Assembly (NCBI GenBank): GCA_009684515.1
Contig: WKKS01000001.1
Span: forward strand, 682,001-746,000
Reading direction: 5' to 3'
Origin: Geobacter sp.
Lineage (GTDB): Bacteria > Desulfobacterota > Desulfuromonadia > Geobacterales > Pseudopelobacteraceae
Length of the DNA: 64,000 bases
In this document: in pieces, positions 8,889 through 16,236 of the stretch
Position numbering within the stretch: the first letter of the stretch is position 1
How the letters are laid out: each line of letters starts with the position of its first letter
Position numbers and translations under genes: made by a program
Notes under the pieces: model-generated
Database searches by the model: none
Seen by the model: only the letters and a program-made list of their open reading frames with translations
Told to the model about the DNA's origin: nothing

Positions 8889-9626
8889 ATGGCGATAAGC
8901 ACTAATTCGATAATTCACTACACGAGTTCATTCAAAGTTTTGACCTCGATTCTTAAAGAAGGATTTAAAATTAAATATTGCCTTGAAAAGCTCGAAGTTG
9001 ACGATGAATCTTCGAATGCAGCACATCCTATGATTTCTTTTTGTGACATACCTCTTTCAGAATCGACTCAGCATTTTGCTGCATATGGTAAGTATGGAAT
9101 TGGATTATCAAAATCATGGGCGATAGAAAATGGCGTAAACCCTGTAATATATATCGATAAAAACTCATTGTTTGCTAAGTCTATAAAGGAATTGATTCTT
9201 GAAAGAAGGAAGGATGATACCAACCTGACCTCAAAACAAAAAAACGAAATACTCAGGATCAAAAGCTATGCAAAAAACTATTCTGGACCATTAAAAAGAA
9301 AGTCTGTCAATACAACTGAATATAGGTTCTATGACGAACGCGAATGGAGGCTTGTACCAGGAAAAGACATCATACCAGATGCTAATTTTTCGGTAGGGGC
9401 TAGTAATTACGGAAAAGACAAAGAAAAGTACAATTCAAAAATCTCAAAATACAGGATTTTATTCGCTCCAACCGACATTTCCTACATCATTGTTAAAGAT
9501 ACTAAAGAGATACCCCAGATGACGAATTTCATTCGCTCCAACTACTCAAGTAAATGTACTGCTGACGAACTAGATGTCTTGTTTAGTAAGATCTGTTCGA
9601 CGGAGCAAATTGTTGCTGACTATTAA
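8889..9626 (+). CDS. AbiGi-like putative phage-resistance protein
   Basis: 245 residues from ATG 8889, preceded by GGAGGG at 11 bases; upstream in-frame starts fall in or near the attC-like site. AT-rich. N-terminal phrase SIIHYTSSFKVLTSILKEGF, then HPMISFCDIPLSESTQHFAAYGKYGIGLSKSWA, NPVIYID, and EYRFYDEREWRLVPG. This arrangement matches my memory of the AbiGi/DUF2971-type families, named from the lactococcal AbiG abortive-infection system. No AbiGii partner is present, so action alone is inferred. The H-Y-T start and the late Glu-rich YDEREWR resemble ADP-ribosyltransferase folds, which I cannot verify. Flanked by an attC-like site before and by an interrupted GTCCAA core 10 bases after its stop. 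Confidence 0.6.
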   Translation: MAISTNSIIHYTSSFKVLTSILKEGFKIKYCLEKLEVDDESSNAAHPMISFCDIPLSESTQHFAAYGKYGIGLSKSWAIENGVNPVIYIDKNSLFAKSIKELILERRKDDTNLTSKQKNEILRIKSYAKNYSGPLKRKSVNTTEYRFYDEREWRLVPGKDIIPDANFSVGASNYGKDKEKYNSKISKYRILFAPTDISYIIVKDTKEIPQMTNFIRSNYSSKCTADELDVLFSKICSTEQIVADY

Positions 9627-9642
9627 GTCGAAATACGTCCAA

Positions 9643-9959
9643 TCGGGTAGCCGGGGGTTTTCCTCCCCCAGCCCCCACACCACCTGGCATGCGGGTCCGC
9701 ACCAGGCGGTTCGATAGAATTACCGGGCCGTAGCCGGGTAATGGATCTTCACCCACAGTTCTTTGACAGATAGTAACCCCTGTTCCTTCAGGCATTGATT
9801 GGTCAAACCGGTGTGAGCGGCAAGTCTTCGGGACATTGCCCACGGGCCGCTTCTGTTCAAGCCCGCGCGAATAGCGGTATGAATGTTCGTACCAAGCTTC
9901 AAAAGATTCTTGATCTTGGTACGGCACCAGCGCCACTGTTTCCAGTAGCAAAGCCGCAG
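9643..9959 (-). mobile_element. group II intron relic, 3' portion
   Basis: Read on the minus strand: the end of an intron-encoded reverse transcriptase, then a 34-base two-step hairpin (complement of 9680-9713; stems GCCTGGTGCGG / CCGCATGCCAGGTGG in part) in the place of domain V, a GGGGG...CCCCC stem in the place of domain VI, and an end CTACCCGATT abutting GGAC. The 5' half is absent. The junction falls inside GTCCAA (9637-9642) just past the AbiGi-like gene, opposite in direction to the cassettes, which is the known habit of group IIC-attC introns. Confidence 0.72.
9720..9959 (-). pseudogene. C-terminal fragment of a group II intron reverse transcriptase/maturase
   Basis: About 80 codons in one frame, without start or catalytic domain. 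The frame reads LRLCYWKQWRWCRTKIKNLL, then KLGTNIHTAIRAG, GPWAMSRRLAAHTGLTNQ and LKEQGLLSVKELWVKIHYP before the stop. These are the closing helices of the maturase (X) domain of LtrA-type proteins. Upstream sequence is replaced by short direct repeats, so the gene is dead. Confidence 0.85.
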
Positions 9960-10009
9960 GGAGTTCCGGGGACAGGAGTTCCGGGGACAGGACAGGAGTT
10001 CCGGGGACA
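9960..10009. repeat. three direct 15-bp repeats
   Basis: GGAGTTCCGGGGACA at 9960-9974, 9975-9989 and 9995-10009; the third is set off by five bases (GGACA) that repeat the end of the unit. They begin exactly where the maturase fragment stops, so they mark the truncation point. Similar CCGGGGACAG motifs are known to me from REP-type sequences, but no transposase is here. Confidence 0.8.
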
Positions 10010-10125
10010 GGATACATAATTAGTTAAATATACTGTCACTGTAATTAACTAGTTGCAGGGTAAGCTGGAGGGTACGACCTACTCATTTGACAAAAACAGA
10101 TAAACCAACGGCGAATAAGGCGAAG
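10010..10125. other. non-coding remnant between repeats and second attC-like site
   Basis: No gene visible. It holds GACAG...CTGTC around an AT-rich core and an inverted repeat TAGTTAA (10021-10027) / TTAACTA (10045-10051), then ACCAACGG (10104-10111), which can pair with CCGTTGG at the far end of the next attC-like site. Looks like worn mobile-element DNA. Confidence 0.4.
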
Positions 10126-10198
10126 TCCCAACCAGGCAGTTTGACGCCGGTCGGGCGGAAATCCTGCCCGAACGGGTCAACTGCGCGAACCGTTGGAT
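10126..10198 (+). other. attC-like integron recombination site 2
   Basis: 73 bases. R'' TCCCAAC (10126-10132; first base deviates from RYYYAAC), spacer CAGGC, L'' AGTTTGAC (10138-10145), inner stem TCGGGC / GCCCGA, L' GTCAACT (10176-10182), spacer, R' GTTGGAT (10192-10198, fits GTTRRRY). L'' is the complement of L' plus one extra T, so the extrahelical base is again in the left arm. Same spacer layout as site 1. It precedes the DUF4160/DUF2442 pair by 150 bases. Confidence 0.66.
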
Positions 10199-10348
10199 GA
10201 AAGCAATCTTTAAGGGCCGAACCTAAACATTTGACAAGTATGGAAATCACAGCCAAAGAAGCAAAGTTTACAACAATCGGATTGATCTTTTTTGTCTGTG
10301 ATCCTTAAAATCATGACAATTTATGTTGAATTGTGAGGATATTCAATT

Positions 10349-10588
10349 ATGAGTCCAACAGTTTTCCGCGAGGCCGGTTTTCGATTCTACTTCTTTTCCA
10401 GAGAAGAGACGAGAATGCATATTCATGTGCAGTCAAGCAACGGAGAAGCAAAATTCTGGATAGAGCCGGAAATACAGATCGCGCAGAATCACGGCCTTTC
10501 AATGAAGGAACTCAACGAAGCTGACAGCCTCATAAAGGAGCATCAAGATGAAATCCGCAAAGCGTGGCAACAACATTTTCCCAGCTGA
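10349..10588 (+). CDS. DUF4160 protein
   Basis: 79 residues. Family signature is nearly the whole protein: SPTVFREAGFRFYFFSREETRMHIHVQ (the xGxxxxFYSxEHxPPHIHV-like core) followed by AKFWIEPEIQIAQNHGLSMKELNEADSLIKEHQDEIRKAW. DUF4160 genes are widely found directly before DUF2442 genes in what looks like a TA-like or regulatory pair; function is unproven. It overlaps the DUF2442 gene by 41 bases. Lies after the second attC-like site and before cobS, so I count it in the island. Confidence 0.88.
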   Translation: MSPTVFREAGFRFYFFSREETRMHIHVQSSNGEAKFWIEPEIQIAQNHGLSMKELNEADSLIKEHQDEIRKAWQQHFPS

Positions 10589-10826
10589 AGTTACTAACAT
10601 TTCGTGCAATGGATTCTGGATGCTGATTGATGATCAAGAACTATTTCTGTCATTTGAGCATTTTCCATGGTTTCAAGAAGCATCCATAAAGAAAATCCTG
10701 CATGTGGAGATGCCTTCAAAAAACCACCTTTACTGGCCCGAACTGGATATTGATCTGGATGTAAATTGCATTCTTCATCCGGAAAACTATCCACTTGTAA
10801 GCCAGCAGCAAAACGAATCAACCTGA
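10548..10826 (+). CDS. DUF2442 protein
   Basis: 92 residues starting inside the DUF4160 gene. It shows the DUF2442 pattern: EVTNISCNGFWMLIDDQELFLSFEHFPWF, then HLYWPELDIDLDVNCILHPENYP, where the W-P-x-L-D-x-D-L core is typical. The family has a beta fold of unknown activity and usually partners DUF4160. The 41-base overlap suggests translational coupling. Confidence 0.88.
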   Translation: MKSAKRGNNIFPAEVTNISCNGFWMLIDDQELFLSFEHFPWFQEASIKKILHVEMPSKNHLYWPELDIDLDVNCILHPENYPLVSQQQNEST

Positions 10827-10832
10827 ATTTAC

Positions 10833-10895
10833 AGCTGGGTGGCGGCAGGCGACCGGTGCAATATACCTGCACCGCCGGTACTCCCCTGCCAAGCT
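10833..10895. repeat. multi-stem imperfect palindrome before cobS
   Basis: Nested arms AGCT (10833-10836) / AGCT (10892-10895), GGCAGG (10844-10849) / CCTGCC (10885-10890), ACCGG (10852-10856) / CCGGT (10875-10879), with TGCA repeats at the tip. It has no T-run, no integron core and no B12 box. It sits between the DUF2442 stop and cobS and may mark the right end of the island or act in the cobS leader. Confidence 0.5.
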
Positions 10896-10959
10896 GGAAA
10901 CACAGAAGTTCCTGACACAAATATTTGAAAACAACAAATTCCATATAACCGCCGAGTCC

Positions 10960-11700
10960 ATGCGCCTTTACCTGATCACCTTACAATTCCTGACCATCAT
11001 CCCGCTCCCCTTCAACACCCGTTGCGAGAAGGATGACCTGGGACGCTCCACCGCCGTCTTCCCGCTGGCCGGGCTGACGATTGGCGCTTTGCTGGTTGCT
11101 CTGAACTGGCTGATCGCCCCCTGGCTGGCGCGCCAGCTGACGGATGCCCTGCTGATTACCGCTCTGGCGGCGGTTACCGGCGGTCTGCATCTGGACGGCC
11201 TGGCGGATGTCTGCGACGGATTGGCGGCGCGGGGCGGGCGGGAGCGCTTTCTGGCGGTAATGAAGGATTCCCATGTCGGCGCGGTCGGCGCGGTCGGACT
11301 GGTGCTGGGGCTGCTGCTGAAATGGCAGGCGCTGCTGGCGGTGCCGGTCGGGCAGAAATGGCAGGCGCTGCTGCTCTTTCTGGTTCTGGCCCGTTTTGGA
11401 CAGGTCCAGACGATTGTTTTTGCTCGTAATGCCCGCCAGGATGGACTGGGATTAGCAATGATCAGTGGCGCTGGTACTGTGCAGCTGTTGGTGGCCTGGC
11501 TGCTGACACTGGCTGCATCCTGGCTGCTGCTGGGAACCGGCGGGTTGATTGTGCTGTTTGCCGTCCTGATATTCACCTGGCTGCTGAAGACCTGGTTCCA
11601 GCGTCGCCTGGGTGGTATCACCGGCGATGTTATTGGTTGTATCAATGAGTTGAACGAGATTCTGGCTTTGATTGTTATTTCTGCATTACCCGGCTTGTAA
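10960..11700 (+). CDS. cobS: adenosylcobinamide-GDP ribazoletransferase (cobalamin synthase)
   Basis: 246 residues, mostly membrane helices. It joins adenosylcobinamide-GDP to alpha-ribazole(-phosphate), the last assembly step, in the inner membrane. Begins LITLQFLTIIPLP; the conserved metal-binding acidic motif GGLHLDGLADVCDGLAARG is at about residue 70; MKDSHVGAVGAVGLV follows. The gene resumes the cob series after the 3.7-kb island, 24 bases ahead of the bzaF-like gene. Confidence 0.96.
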   Translation: MRLYLITLQFLTIIPLPFNTRCEKDDLGRSTAVFPLAGLTIGALLVALNWLIAPWLARQLTDALLITALAAVTGGLHLDGLADVCDGLAARGGRERFLAVMKDSHVGAVGAVGLVLGLLLKWQALLAVPVGQKWQALLLFLVLARFGQVQTIVFARNARQDGLGLAMISGAGTVQLLVAWLLTLAASWLLLGTGGLIVLFAVLIFTWLLKTWFQRRLGGITGDVIGCINELNEILALIVISALPGL

Positions 11701-11723
11701 AACATAAACCACAAGGAGAACAC

Positions 11724-13034
11724 ATGCTGACCCAGATTGAATCCGCCCGCCAGGGCATCCTGACCCCCCAGATGACCGCCGTTGCCCTTCAAGAGAAACT
11801 TTCCAACGAGTACATCCTGCAGATGGTGGCCGAGGGGAAAATCGTCATCCCCTGGAACCACAATCGCAAACCGGCTCGCATCGCCGGTATCGGCAAGGGA
11901 TTGTCCACAAAGATCAACGCCTCGATCGGCACTTCCTCCGACATCATCGACTACGCCGCCGAGGTGCGCAAGGCCCATGCTGCCCAGGAATCCGGGGCTG
12001 ATACGCTGATGGAACTTTCGGTGGGAGGCGACCTGGACCGTGTCCGGCGCGAAGTCATCGCCGCAGTCGATCTGCCGGTCGGCAACGTGCCGCTTTACCA
12101 GGCCTTCTGCGAAGCTGCCAGGAAATACGGCGACCCAAACAAGCTGGACGAGGAGATGCTCTTTGACCTGATTGAAAAACAGTGCGCCGACGGCATGGCT
12201 TTCATGGCGGTTCATTGCGGTATCAACCTCTGCACTGTCGAGCGTCTTCGCAAACAGGGTTACCGTTACGGTGGACTGGTCAGCAAGGGGGGCGTCTCCA
12301 TGGTGGCCTGGATGCTGGCCAACAATCGCGAAAATCCGCTTTACGAGAAGTTCGACCGGGTGGTTTCGATCCTGAAGAAATATGATACGGTTCTGTCGCT
12401 GGGTAACGGCCTGCGGGCCGGTGCAATTCACGACAGCTCGGACCGGGCCCAGATCCAGGAACTGCTCTTCAACTGTGAACTGGCTGAAATCGGCCGCGAC
12501 ATGGGCTGCCAGATGTTGGTGGAGGGGCCTGGACACGTTCCGCTGGACGAAATCGAGGGCAACATCCAGCTCCAGAAACGGATGAGCGGCGGCGCGCCTT
12601 ACTACATGCTGGGGCCGATCACCACTGACGTGGCACCCGGTTTCGACCACCTCACAGCCGCCATCGGCGCAGCCCAGTCCAGTCGATTTGGCGCAGACCT
12701 GATCTGCTATATCACACCGGCCGAGCATTTGGCCCTCCCCAACGAAGAGGATGTGCGCATGGGGGTCAAGGCGGCCAAGATTGCAGCCTATATCGGCGAT
12801 ATGAACAAGTATCCCGAGAAGGGTCGTGAACGGGACAAGGAAATGTCCAAGGCCCGTCGTGACCTGAACTGGGAGAAGCAGTTTGAATTGGCGCTTTTTC
12901 CTGAGGACGCCCGTGCCATCCGTGCCAGCCGCACTCCCGAGGACGAAGACACCTGCACCATGTGCGGCGATTTCTGTGCCTCACGCGGCGCCAGCAAACT
13001 GTTCTCATGTGATTTGAAGGGGGACAAGATTTAA
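11724..13034 (+). CDS. bzaF: ThiC-family 5-hydroxybenzimidazole synthase (BzaF type)
   Basis: 436 residues, radical-SAM enzyme of the ThiC superfamily. In Geobacter, BzaF converts aminoimidazole ribotide to 5-hydroxybenzimidazole, the lower-ligand base of its cobamide. Visible: the N-terminal SNEYILQMVAEGKIVIPWNHNR, GIGKGLSTKINASIGTSSD, VEGPGHVPLDEIEGNIQLQ, GPITTDVAPGFDH, and near the C-terminus the cluster motif CTMCGDFC (CX2CX3C; ThiC usually has CX2CX4C). Assignment as BzaF rather than ThiC rests on position between cobS and cobC, on the riboswitch-led cob operon and on the absence of thi neighbours. Strong AAGGAG site before the ATG. Confidence 0.85.
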   Translation: MLTQIESARQGILTPQMTAVALQEKLSNEYILQMVAEGKIVIPWNHNRKPARIAGIGKGLSTKINASIGTSSDIIDYAAEVRKAHAAQESGADTLMELSVGGDLDRVRREVIAAVDLPVGNVPLYQAFCEAARKYGDPNKLDEEMLFDLIEKQCADGMAFMAVHCGINLCTVERLRKQGYRYGGLVSKGGVSMVAWMLANNRENPLYEKFDRVVSILKKYDTVLSLGNGLRAGAIHDSSDRAQIQELLFNCELAEIGRDMGCQMLVEGPGHVPLDEIEGNIQLQKRMSGGAPYYMLGPITTDVAPGFDHLTAAIGAAQSSRFGADLICYITPAEHLALPNEEDVRMGVKAAKIAAYIGDMNKYPEKGRERDKEMSKARRDLNWEKQFELALFPEDARAIRASRTPEDEDTCTMCGDFCASRGASKLFSCDLKGDKI

Positions 13035-13054
13035 TAATGCAACGGAGAAGATCA

Positions 13055-13657
13055 ATGACACCCCATACCCGTATTTATCTGATCCGCCACGGCCAGGTGG
13101 CCGGATTCGACCAGGCCCGCTACAACGGCCAGACCGATGTGGGTTTGACCGACCTGGGCGTGGAACAGTACCACGTTATGAAAGAGCGGCTGGCCGACAA
13201 GAAGATTTCGGCCTGCTACTCCAGCGACCTGTCGCGCTGTGCCATTGGCGCCGATATTATCTGCGGCCAGTTCGGCATCGAACCGGTCAAACGCCGGGAA
13301 CTGCGCGAGCTGAATGTGGGAGTTTGGGAAGGAATGACCTGGCAGGAGATTCAGGACAAATGGCCGGAACAGTGGCAGGCGCGGCTGGCCGATCTGGTCA
13401 ACTACCGGGTGCCGCAGGGGGAAAACCCTCTGGATGTCCAAACACGGCTGATGCCGGTCATCGCCGAGATTGTCGAGCGCCACCAGGGGCAGGAAGTTCT
13501 GGTGGTGGGACATGGCGGAGTCAACCGGATTGTGCTGCTGAATGCCATCGGCGCGCCGCTGTCTGCAATGTTTAACATCGAACAGAGTTACGGCTGTTTG
13601 AATATTATTGATTATTACGCCGACGGCCGGGCAACTGTGAAATTGCTGAACGGGTGA
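13055..13657 (+). CDS. cobC: alpha-ribazole phosphatase-like histidine phosphatase
   Basis: 200 residues from ATG 13055, chosen for GGAG eight bases upstream; the ATG at 13037 adds six residues and lacks a site. Catalytic LIRHGQ (His nucleophile) near the start, TDVGLTDLGVEQ, ACYSSDLSRCAIGADI, RELRELNVGVWEGMTWQEI with the Glu, and VVGHGGVNRIVLL with the second His. Removes phosphate from alpha-ribazole phosphate or its cobamide. End of the cob run; 20 bases after bzaF. Confidence 0.9.
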   Translation: MTPHTRIYLIRHGQVAGFDQARYNGQTDVGLTDLGVEQYHVMKERLADKKISACYSSDLSRCAIGADIICGQFGIEPVKRRELRELNVGVWEGMTWQEIQDKWPEQWQARLADLVNYRVPQGENPLDVQTRLMPVIAEIVERHQGQEVLVVGHGGVNRIVLLNAIGAPLSAMFNIEQSYGCLNIIDYYADGRATVKLLNG

Positions 13658-13701
13658 TAATGGTCTTGTAAATTGTTTCCTCCCGACCGGTGTATCTGGA
13701 A

Positions 13702-14037
13702 CTACTCCCAGAATATGCCGGTCGGGTCCGTCTCCACTTCAAGTATCAGTTTTTCAAGCTTGTCCCTGTTTCGTCCGGTCGGGTATGGCTGCCGCCTGTT
13801 TTTCCTGTCATACCAGTACAAGGTCCAGTTGAGTGCCTCGGGGCTGTACTCGAACTGGGCAACTTTTATTTCATTCCAGACAGCGGGGTCGATGAAGAGC
13901 GGGCGGGATTCTGTCAGAGTGACCCGGTTGCCACGGGTGTCGTACTTCAGCGTCACCTGCCCCGCCATGCTTCCCTGTTCGCAAAGCTGTCCCAGCAGGT
14001 TCTCTACCCGCAGCCGTTCTGTTTCCGGTAACGCCAT
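13702..14037 (-). CDS. DUF3024 protein
   Basis: 111 residues. Matches the DUF3024 pattern across its length: ERLRVENLLGQLCEQG, the strand VTLKYDTRGNRVTLTESRPLF, then EALNWTLYWYDRKNRRQPY and the closing LEVETDPTGIFWE. Function unknown. Convergent with cobC, with 44 bases between the stops and no terminator that I can see. Confidence 0.85.
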   Translation of the reverse strand: MALPETERLRVENLLGQLCEQGSMAGQVTLKYDTRGNRVTLTESRPLFIDPAVWNEIKVAQFEYSPEALNWTLYWYDRKNRRQPYPTGRNRDKLEKLILEVETDPTGIFWE

Positions 14038-14315
14038 TTATCCACTCTTCCCCATATCCGATTATCATTTCAAGCTCTGCTTAAAAATGACGATACTATA
14101 TGAATTCACCTCACTATTGAAGTTAAACAAAGAGCATCGGAAGTATTTTGTCACGGCAAGTTGACTATCCGCCTCCACGCTTTGCAGTTTAATGAGAATG
14201 TGCGTTGAGCTACTGGCATTTGCGGCAAGATTAAGATACAATTTCTCCGGTAACATCAAAACCAGATTGTTGCGGTCGCAAAGCCGGATTGCTGACTGCG
14301 ATATGGACAGCTAAA

Positions 14316-15104
14316 ATGCATCATCATTCAGATACAGTCGATTACAGCCGCTACTTCCTCCTTAGACAAAAGATATATCTGGTCAACATGTCTGCGGAGC
14401 GCAACTGCGAGATTTACGAATCGTTAAGCGGCTTTGTCACGTCCAGCAACAGAGATTCACTTGAAATCATGATTACCCACAGCGGGTTCGGCTCGCTTGG
14501 AAATGGACTCGAAAACAAAACCTACAAGCTGACAAGCGAATCCATGGGGAGTGGAATCCAGGTGTTGGCAGATCTGACCGGTGCCGCCGTCGGCAACATA
14601 TTCAAATTTCGCATGGTCGGAACTCTGGAAATGTTCCAAAGACGTTCTATGCCACGTTTTGAGTTAACCACCAAACTCTTTCAAGTTTGCGAAAACACCT
14701 CTCTCGCGTTTTTTAGAAAAGAGTGGAAACGGATCACGGAACTTCTGCGTGTTAACGGAGCATTGCCGGGATTCACACTTCAGGAGACCTTTGTCGACTT
14801 GAACGCTGGCGGGATCGGGCTTATGGTTGAAACTGCAAAGCGTCCGACGCCGATTTCCATGTTTCTTATCGAATTAAATGAGGGGGTGACGGTCTGCGCC
14901 CTGGCGGAGACCGTCTGGGAAAAACCGGAGGAGAAGGGTTTGCGCTGCGGTTTTCGTTTCATACATATACTGAAAACAGATCAGGAGCGCATCAACAGCC
15001 ACCTGAACAGACTCGCGCGGGAAAGTGGCGGTACTCACCCCGATTTCAAGCGTAATTGGGTGTTGGTGGATAAAATGGTATCAGGAGCGAGCAAGAATAA
15101 ATGA
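14316..15104 (+). CDS. PilZ-domain protein (predicted c-di-GMP receptor)
   Basis: 262 residues from ATG 14316; a TTG 27 bases upstream is less likely. The N-terminal half (YFLLRQKIYLVNMSAERNCEIYESLSGFV...) looks like the YcgR-type barrel. The PilZ domain carries RRSMPRFELTTKLF (RxxxR-type loop) and, after an insertion, DLNAGGIGL (D/NxSxxG-type motif). The insertion of about 50 residues between the two motifs is long. Such proteins respond to c-di-GMP in motility or biofilm control. Upstream 278 bases contain no gene and no clear promoter. Confidence 0.82.
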   Translation: MHHHSDTVDYSRYFLLRQKIYLVNMSAERNCEIYESLSGFVTSSNRDSLEIMITHSGFGSLGNGLENKTYKLTSESMGSGIQVLADLTGAAVGNIFKFRMVGTLEMFQRRSMPRFELTTKLFQVCENTSLAFFRKEWKRITELLRVNGALPGFTLQETFVDLNAGGIGLMVETAKRPTPISMFLIELNEGVTVCALAETVWEKPEEKGLRCGFRFIHILKTDQERINSHLNRLARESGGTHPDFKRNWVLVDKMVSGASKNK

Positions 15105-15156
15105 TTGCCATATTGGATCGGAGCTGTGTTATTGACCGGCGAGGAAGGAACTAATC

Positions 15157-15471
15157 ATGAGATCACGAGGCCCCCGCACCGTAACCCTTCCGAGCGCCGA
15201 TGAGGCTGCCGCCATACTGAAACGGATGCGTGGCGAAGTTGTCGGCAACTCCAACTACCGCACCAAATCACTTAAAATACATGGCCCGATCTGCGCCAAA
15301 TGCGGCCGGGAGTTCGATTCGGCCAGCCTGAACCTGCTGACCGTTCATCACAAGGACGGCAACCATCACAACAATCCTCCCGATGGATCAAACTGGGAAA
15401 ATCTTTGCGTTCATTGCCATGACGATGAACATTCGCGTGCTGTGCTGGGAGAGTATCTTTCCGGCGGGTAG
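15157..15471 (+). CDS. HNH nuclease, YajD-like
   Basis: 104 residues. Contains a full small HNH fold: CAKCGREFDSASLNLLTVHHKDGNHHNN, then NLCVHCHDDEHSRAVLGEYL. The two CxxC pairs hold zinc and the His-His supply the catalytic site. YajD of Escherichia coli is the closest relative I can name; its cellular target is unknown. ATG 15157 has AAGGAA upstream. It converges with the TSUP gene, with only 3 bases between the stops. Confidence 0.9.
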   Translation: MRSRGPRTVTLPSADEAAAILKRMRGEVVGNSNYRTKSLKIHGPICAKCGREFDSASLNLLTVHHKDGNHHNNPPDGSNWENLCVHCHDDEHSRAVLGEYLSGG

Positions 15472-15474
15472 GTT

Positions 15475-16230
15475 TTATTTGAAGTTCAGATAGATCAGCC
15501 TGGCAACCAGCGCCAGCACCATCGTAATGAAAACCGGCCTGATAAAGGCGGTCCCTCGTTTTATAACCAGCCTGGATCCAACCCTTGCACCTAAAAACTG
15601 TCCTACCCCCATAACAAACCCTTCCACAAACCGCACCTGACCGACCGACAGAAAAAATATCAGCGATACGAAGTTGCTGGTGAAGTTCATGACTTTGGTG
15701 GTGGCGGTGGCCCGCAGCATGGAACATCCCAGCAGCAGCATCAGAGCCATGGTCCAGAATGAGCCGGTGCCAGGCCCGAAGAAACCGTCATAAAAGCCGA
15801 GCGACAGGCCGAACAGCAGGTAGAACGGGCCGTTTTTAAAGCGGGCGTGGGAGTCCTCCGCACCGAGTTTGGGGGAAAGAAGCGTATAAATTGCGATGAT
15901 TGCCAAAAGCCAGGGGATCAACTGCTTGAGCAGGGTTGCATCCAGAAGCTGCAACGCCCAGACTCCCAGTGTCGCGCCAATGGTGGTCCAGAGGATACCG
16001 ATCCAGCAGTCACTCAGCTTTACGGTGCCGGCCCTTACAAAATGCAGCATGGCGCTGCCGGAACCGAAGGAGGCTTGCAGCTTGTTGGTGCCGAGAGCGA
16101 CCTGGGGAGGGAGACCGATTCCCAACAGCACCGGCACTGTGATCAATCCACCGCCACCGGCGATCGAGTCAACCAGACCGGCCACAAAGGCCGCCCCAAA
16201 CAGCAGCGGCAGCAGTATTTCAGCAGACAC
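15475..16230 (-). CDS. TSUP-family (TauE/SafE) membrane transporter
   Basis: 251 residues, GTG start. Two repeats typical of the family: FVAGLVDSIAGGGGLITVPVLLGIGLPPQVALGTNKLQ near the start and FYDGFFGPGTGSFWTMALMLLLG in the second half. About eight membrane helices. The family exports sulfite, sulfoacetate and related anions; the substrate here is not known. It follows the ABC permease gene by 6 bases in the same direction and may be the last gene of that operon. Confidence 0.9.
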   Translation of the reverse strand: MSAEILLPLLFGAAFVAGLVDSIAGGGGLITVPVLLGIGLPPQVALGTNKLQASFGSGSAMLHFVRAGTVKLSDCWIGILWTTIGATLGVWALQLLDATLLKQLIPWLLAIIAIYTLLSPKLGAEDSHARFKNGPFYLLFGLSLGFYDGFFGPGTGSFWTMALMLLLGCSMLRATATTKVMNFTSNFVSLIFFLSVGQVRFVEGFVMGVGQFLGARVGSRLVIKRGTAFIRPVFITMVLALVARLIYLNFK

Positions 16231-16236
16231 TAACGG

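Noticed and set aside
9960-10009. CRISPR-like repeat pattern
   Set aside because: Only three 15-bp units with 0-5 bases between them and no spacers or cas genes.
9583-10017. 144-codon minus-strand frame across the intron relic
   Set aside because: The maturase homology is in a different frame (9720-9959); this frame crosses the repeats and the end of the AbiGi-like gene.
7281-10826. Integron integrase gene
   Set aside because: No tyrosine-recombinase frame occurs in or beside the island, so only a cluster without integrase can be claimed.
10833-10895. Third attC site
   Set aside because: The stems lack both the RYYYAAC and GTTRRRY cores.
10968-12728. 586-codon open frame antisense to cobS and bzaF
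   Set aside because: It mirrors two clear enzymes, contains low-complexity Ala/Pro/Arg text and has no start signal.
11724-13034. Thiamine ThiC
   Set aside because: Close relative, but position inside the riboswitch-led cob operon and the altered Cys spacing favour BzaF; certainty needs product analysis.
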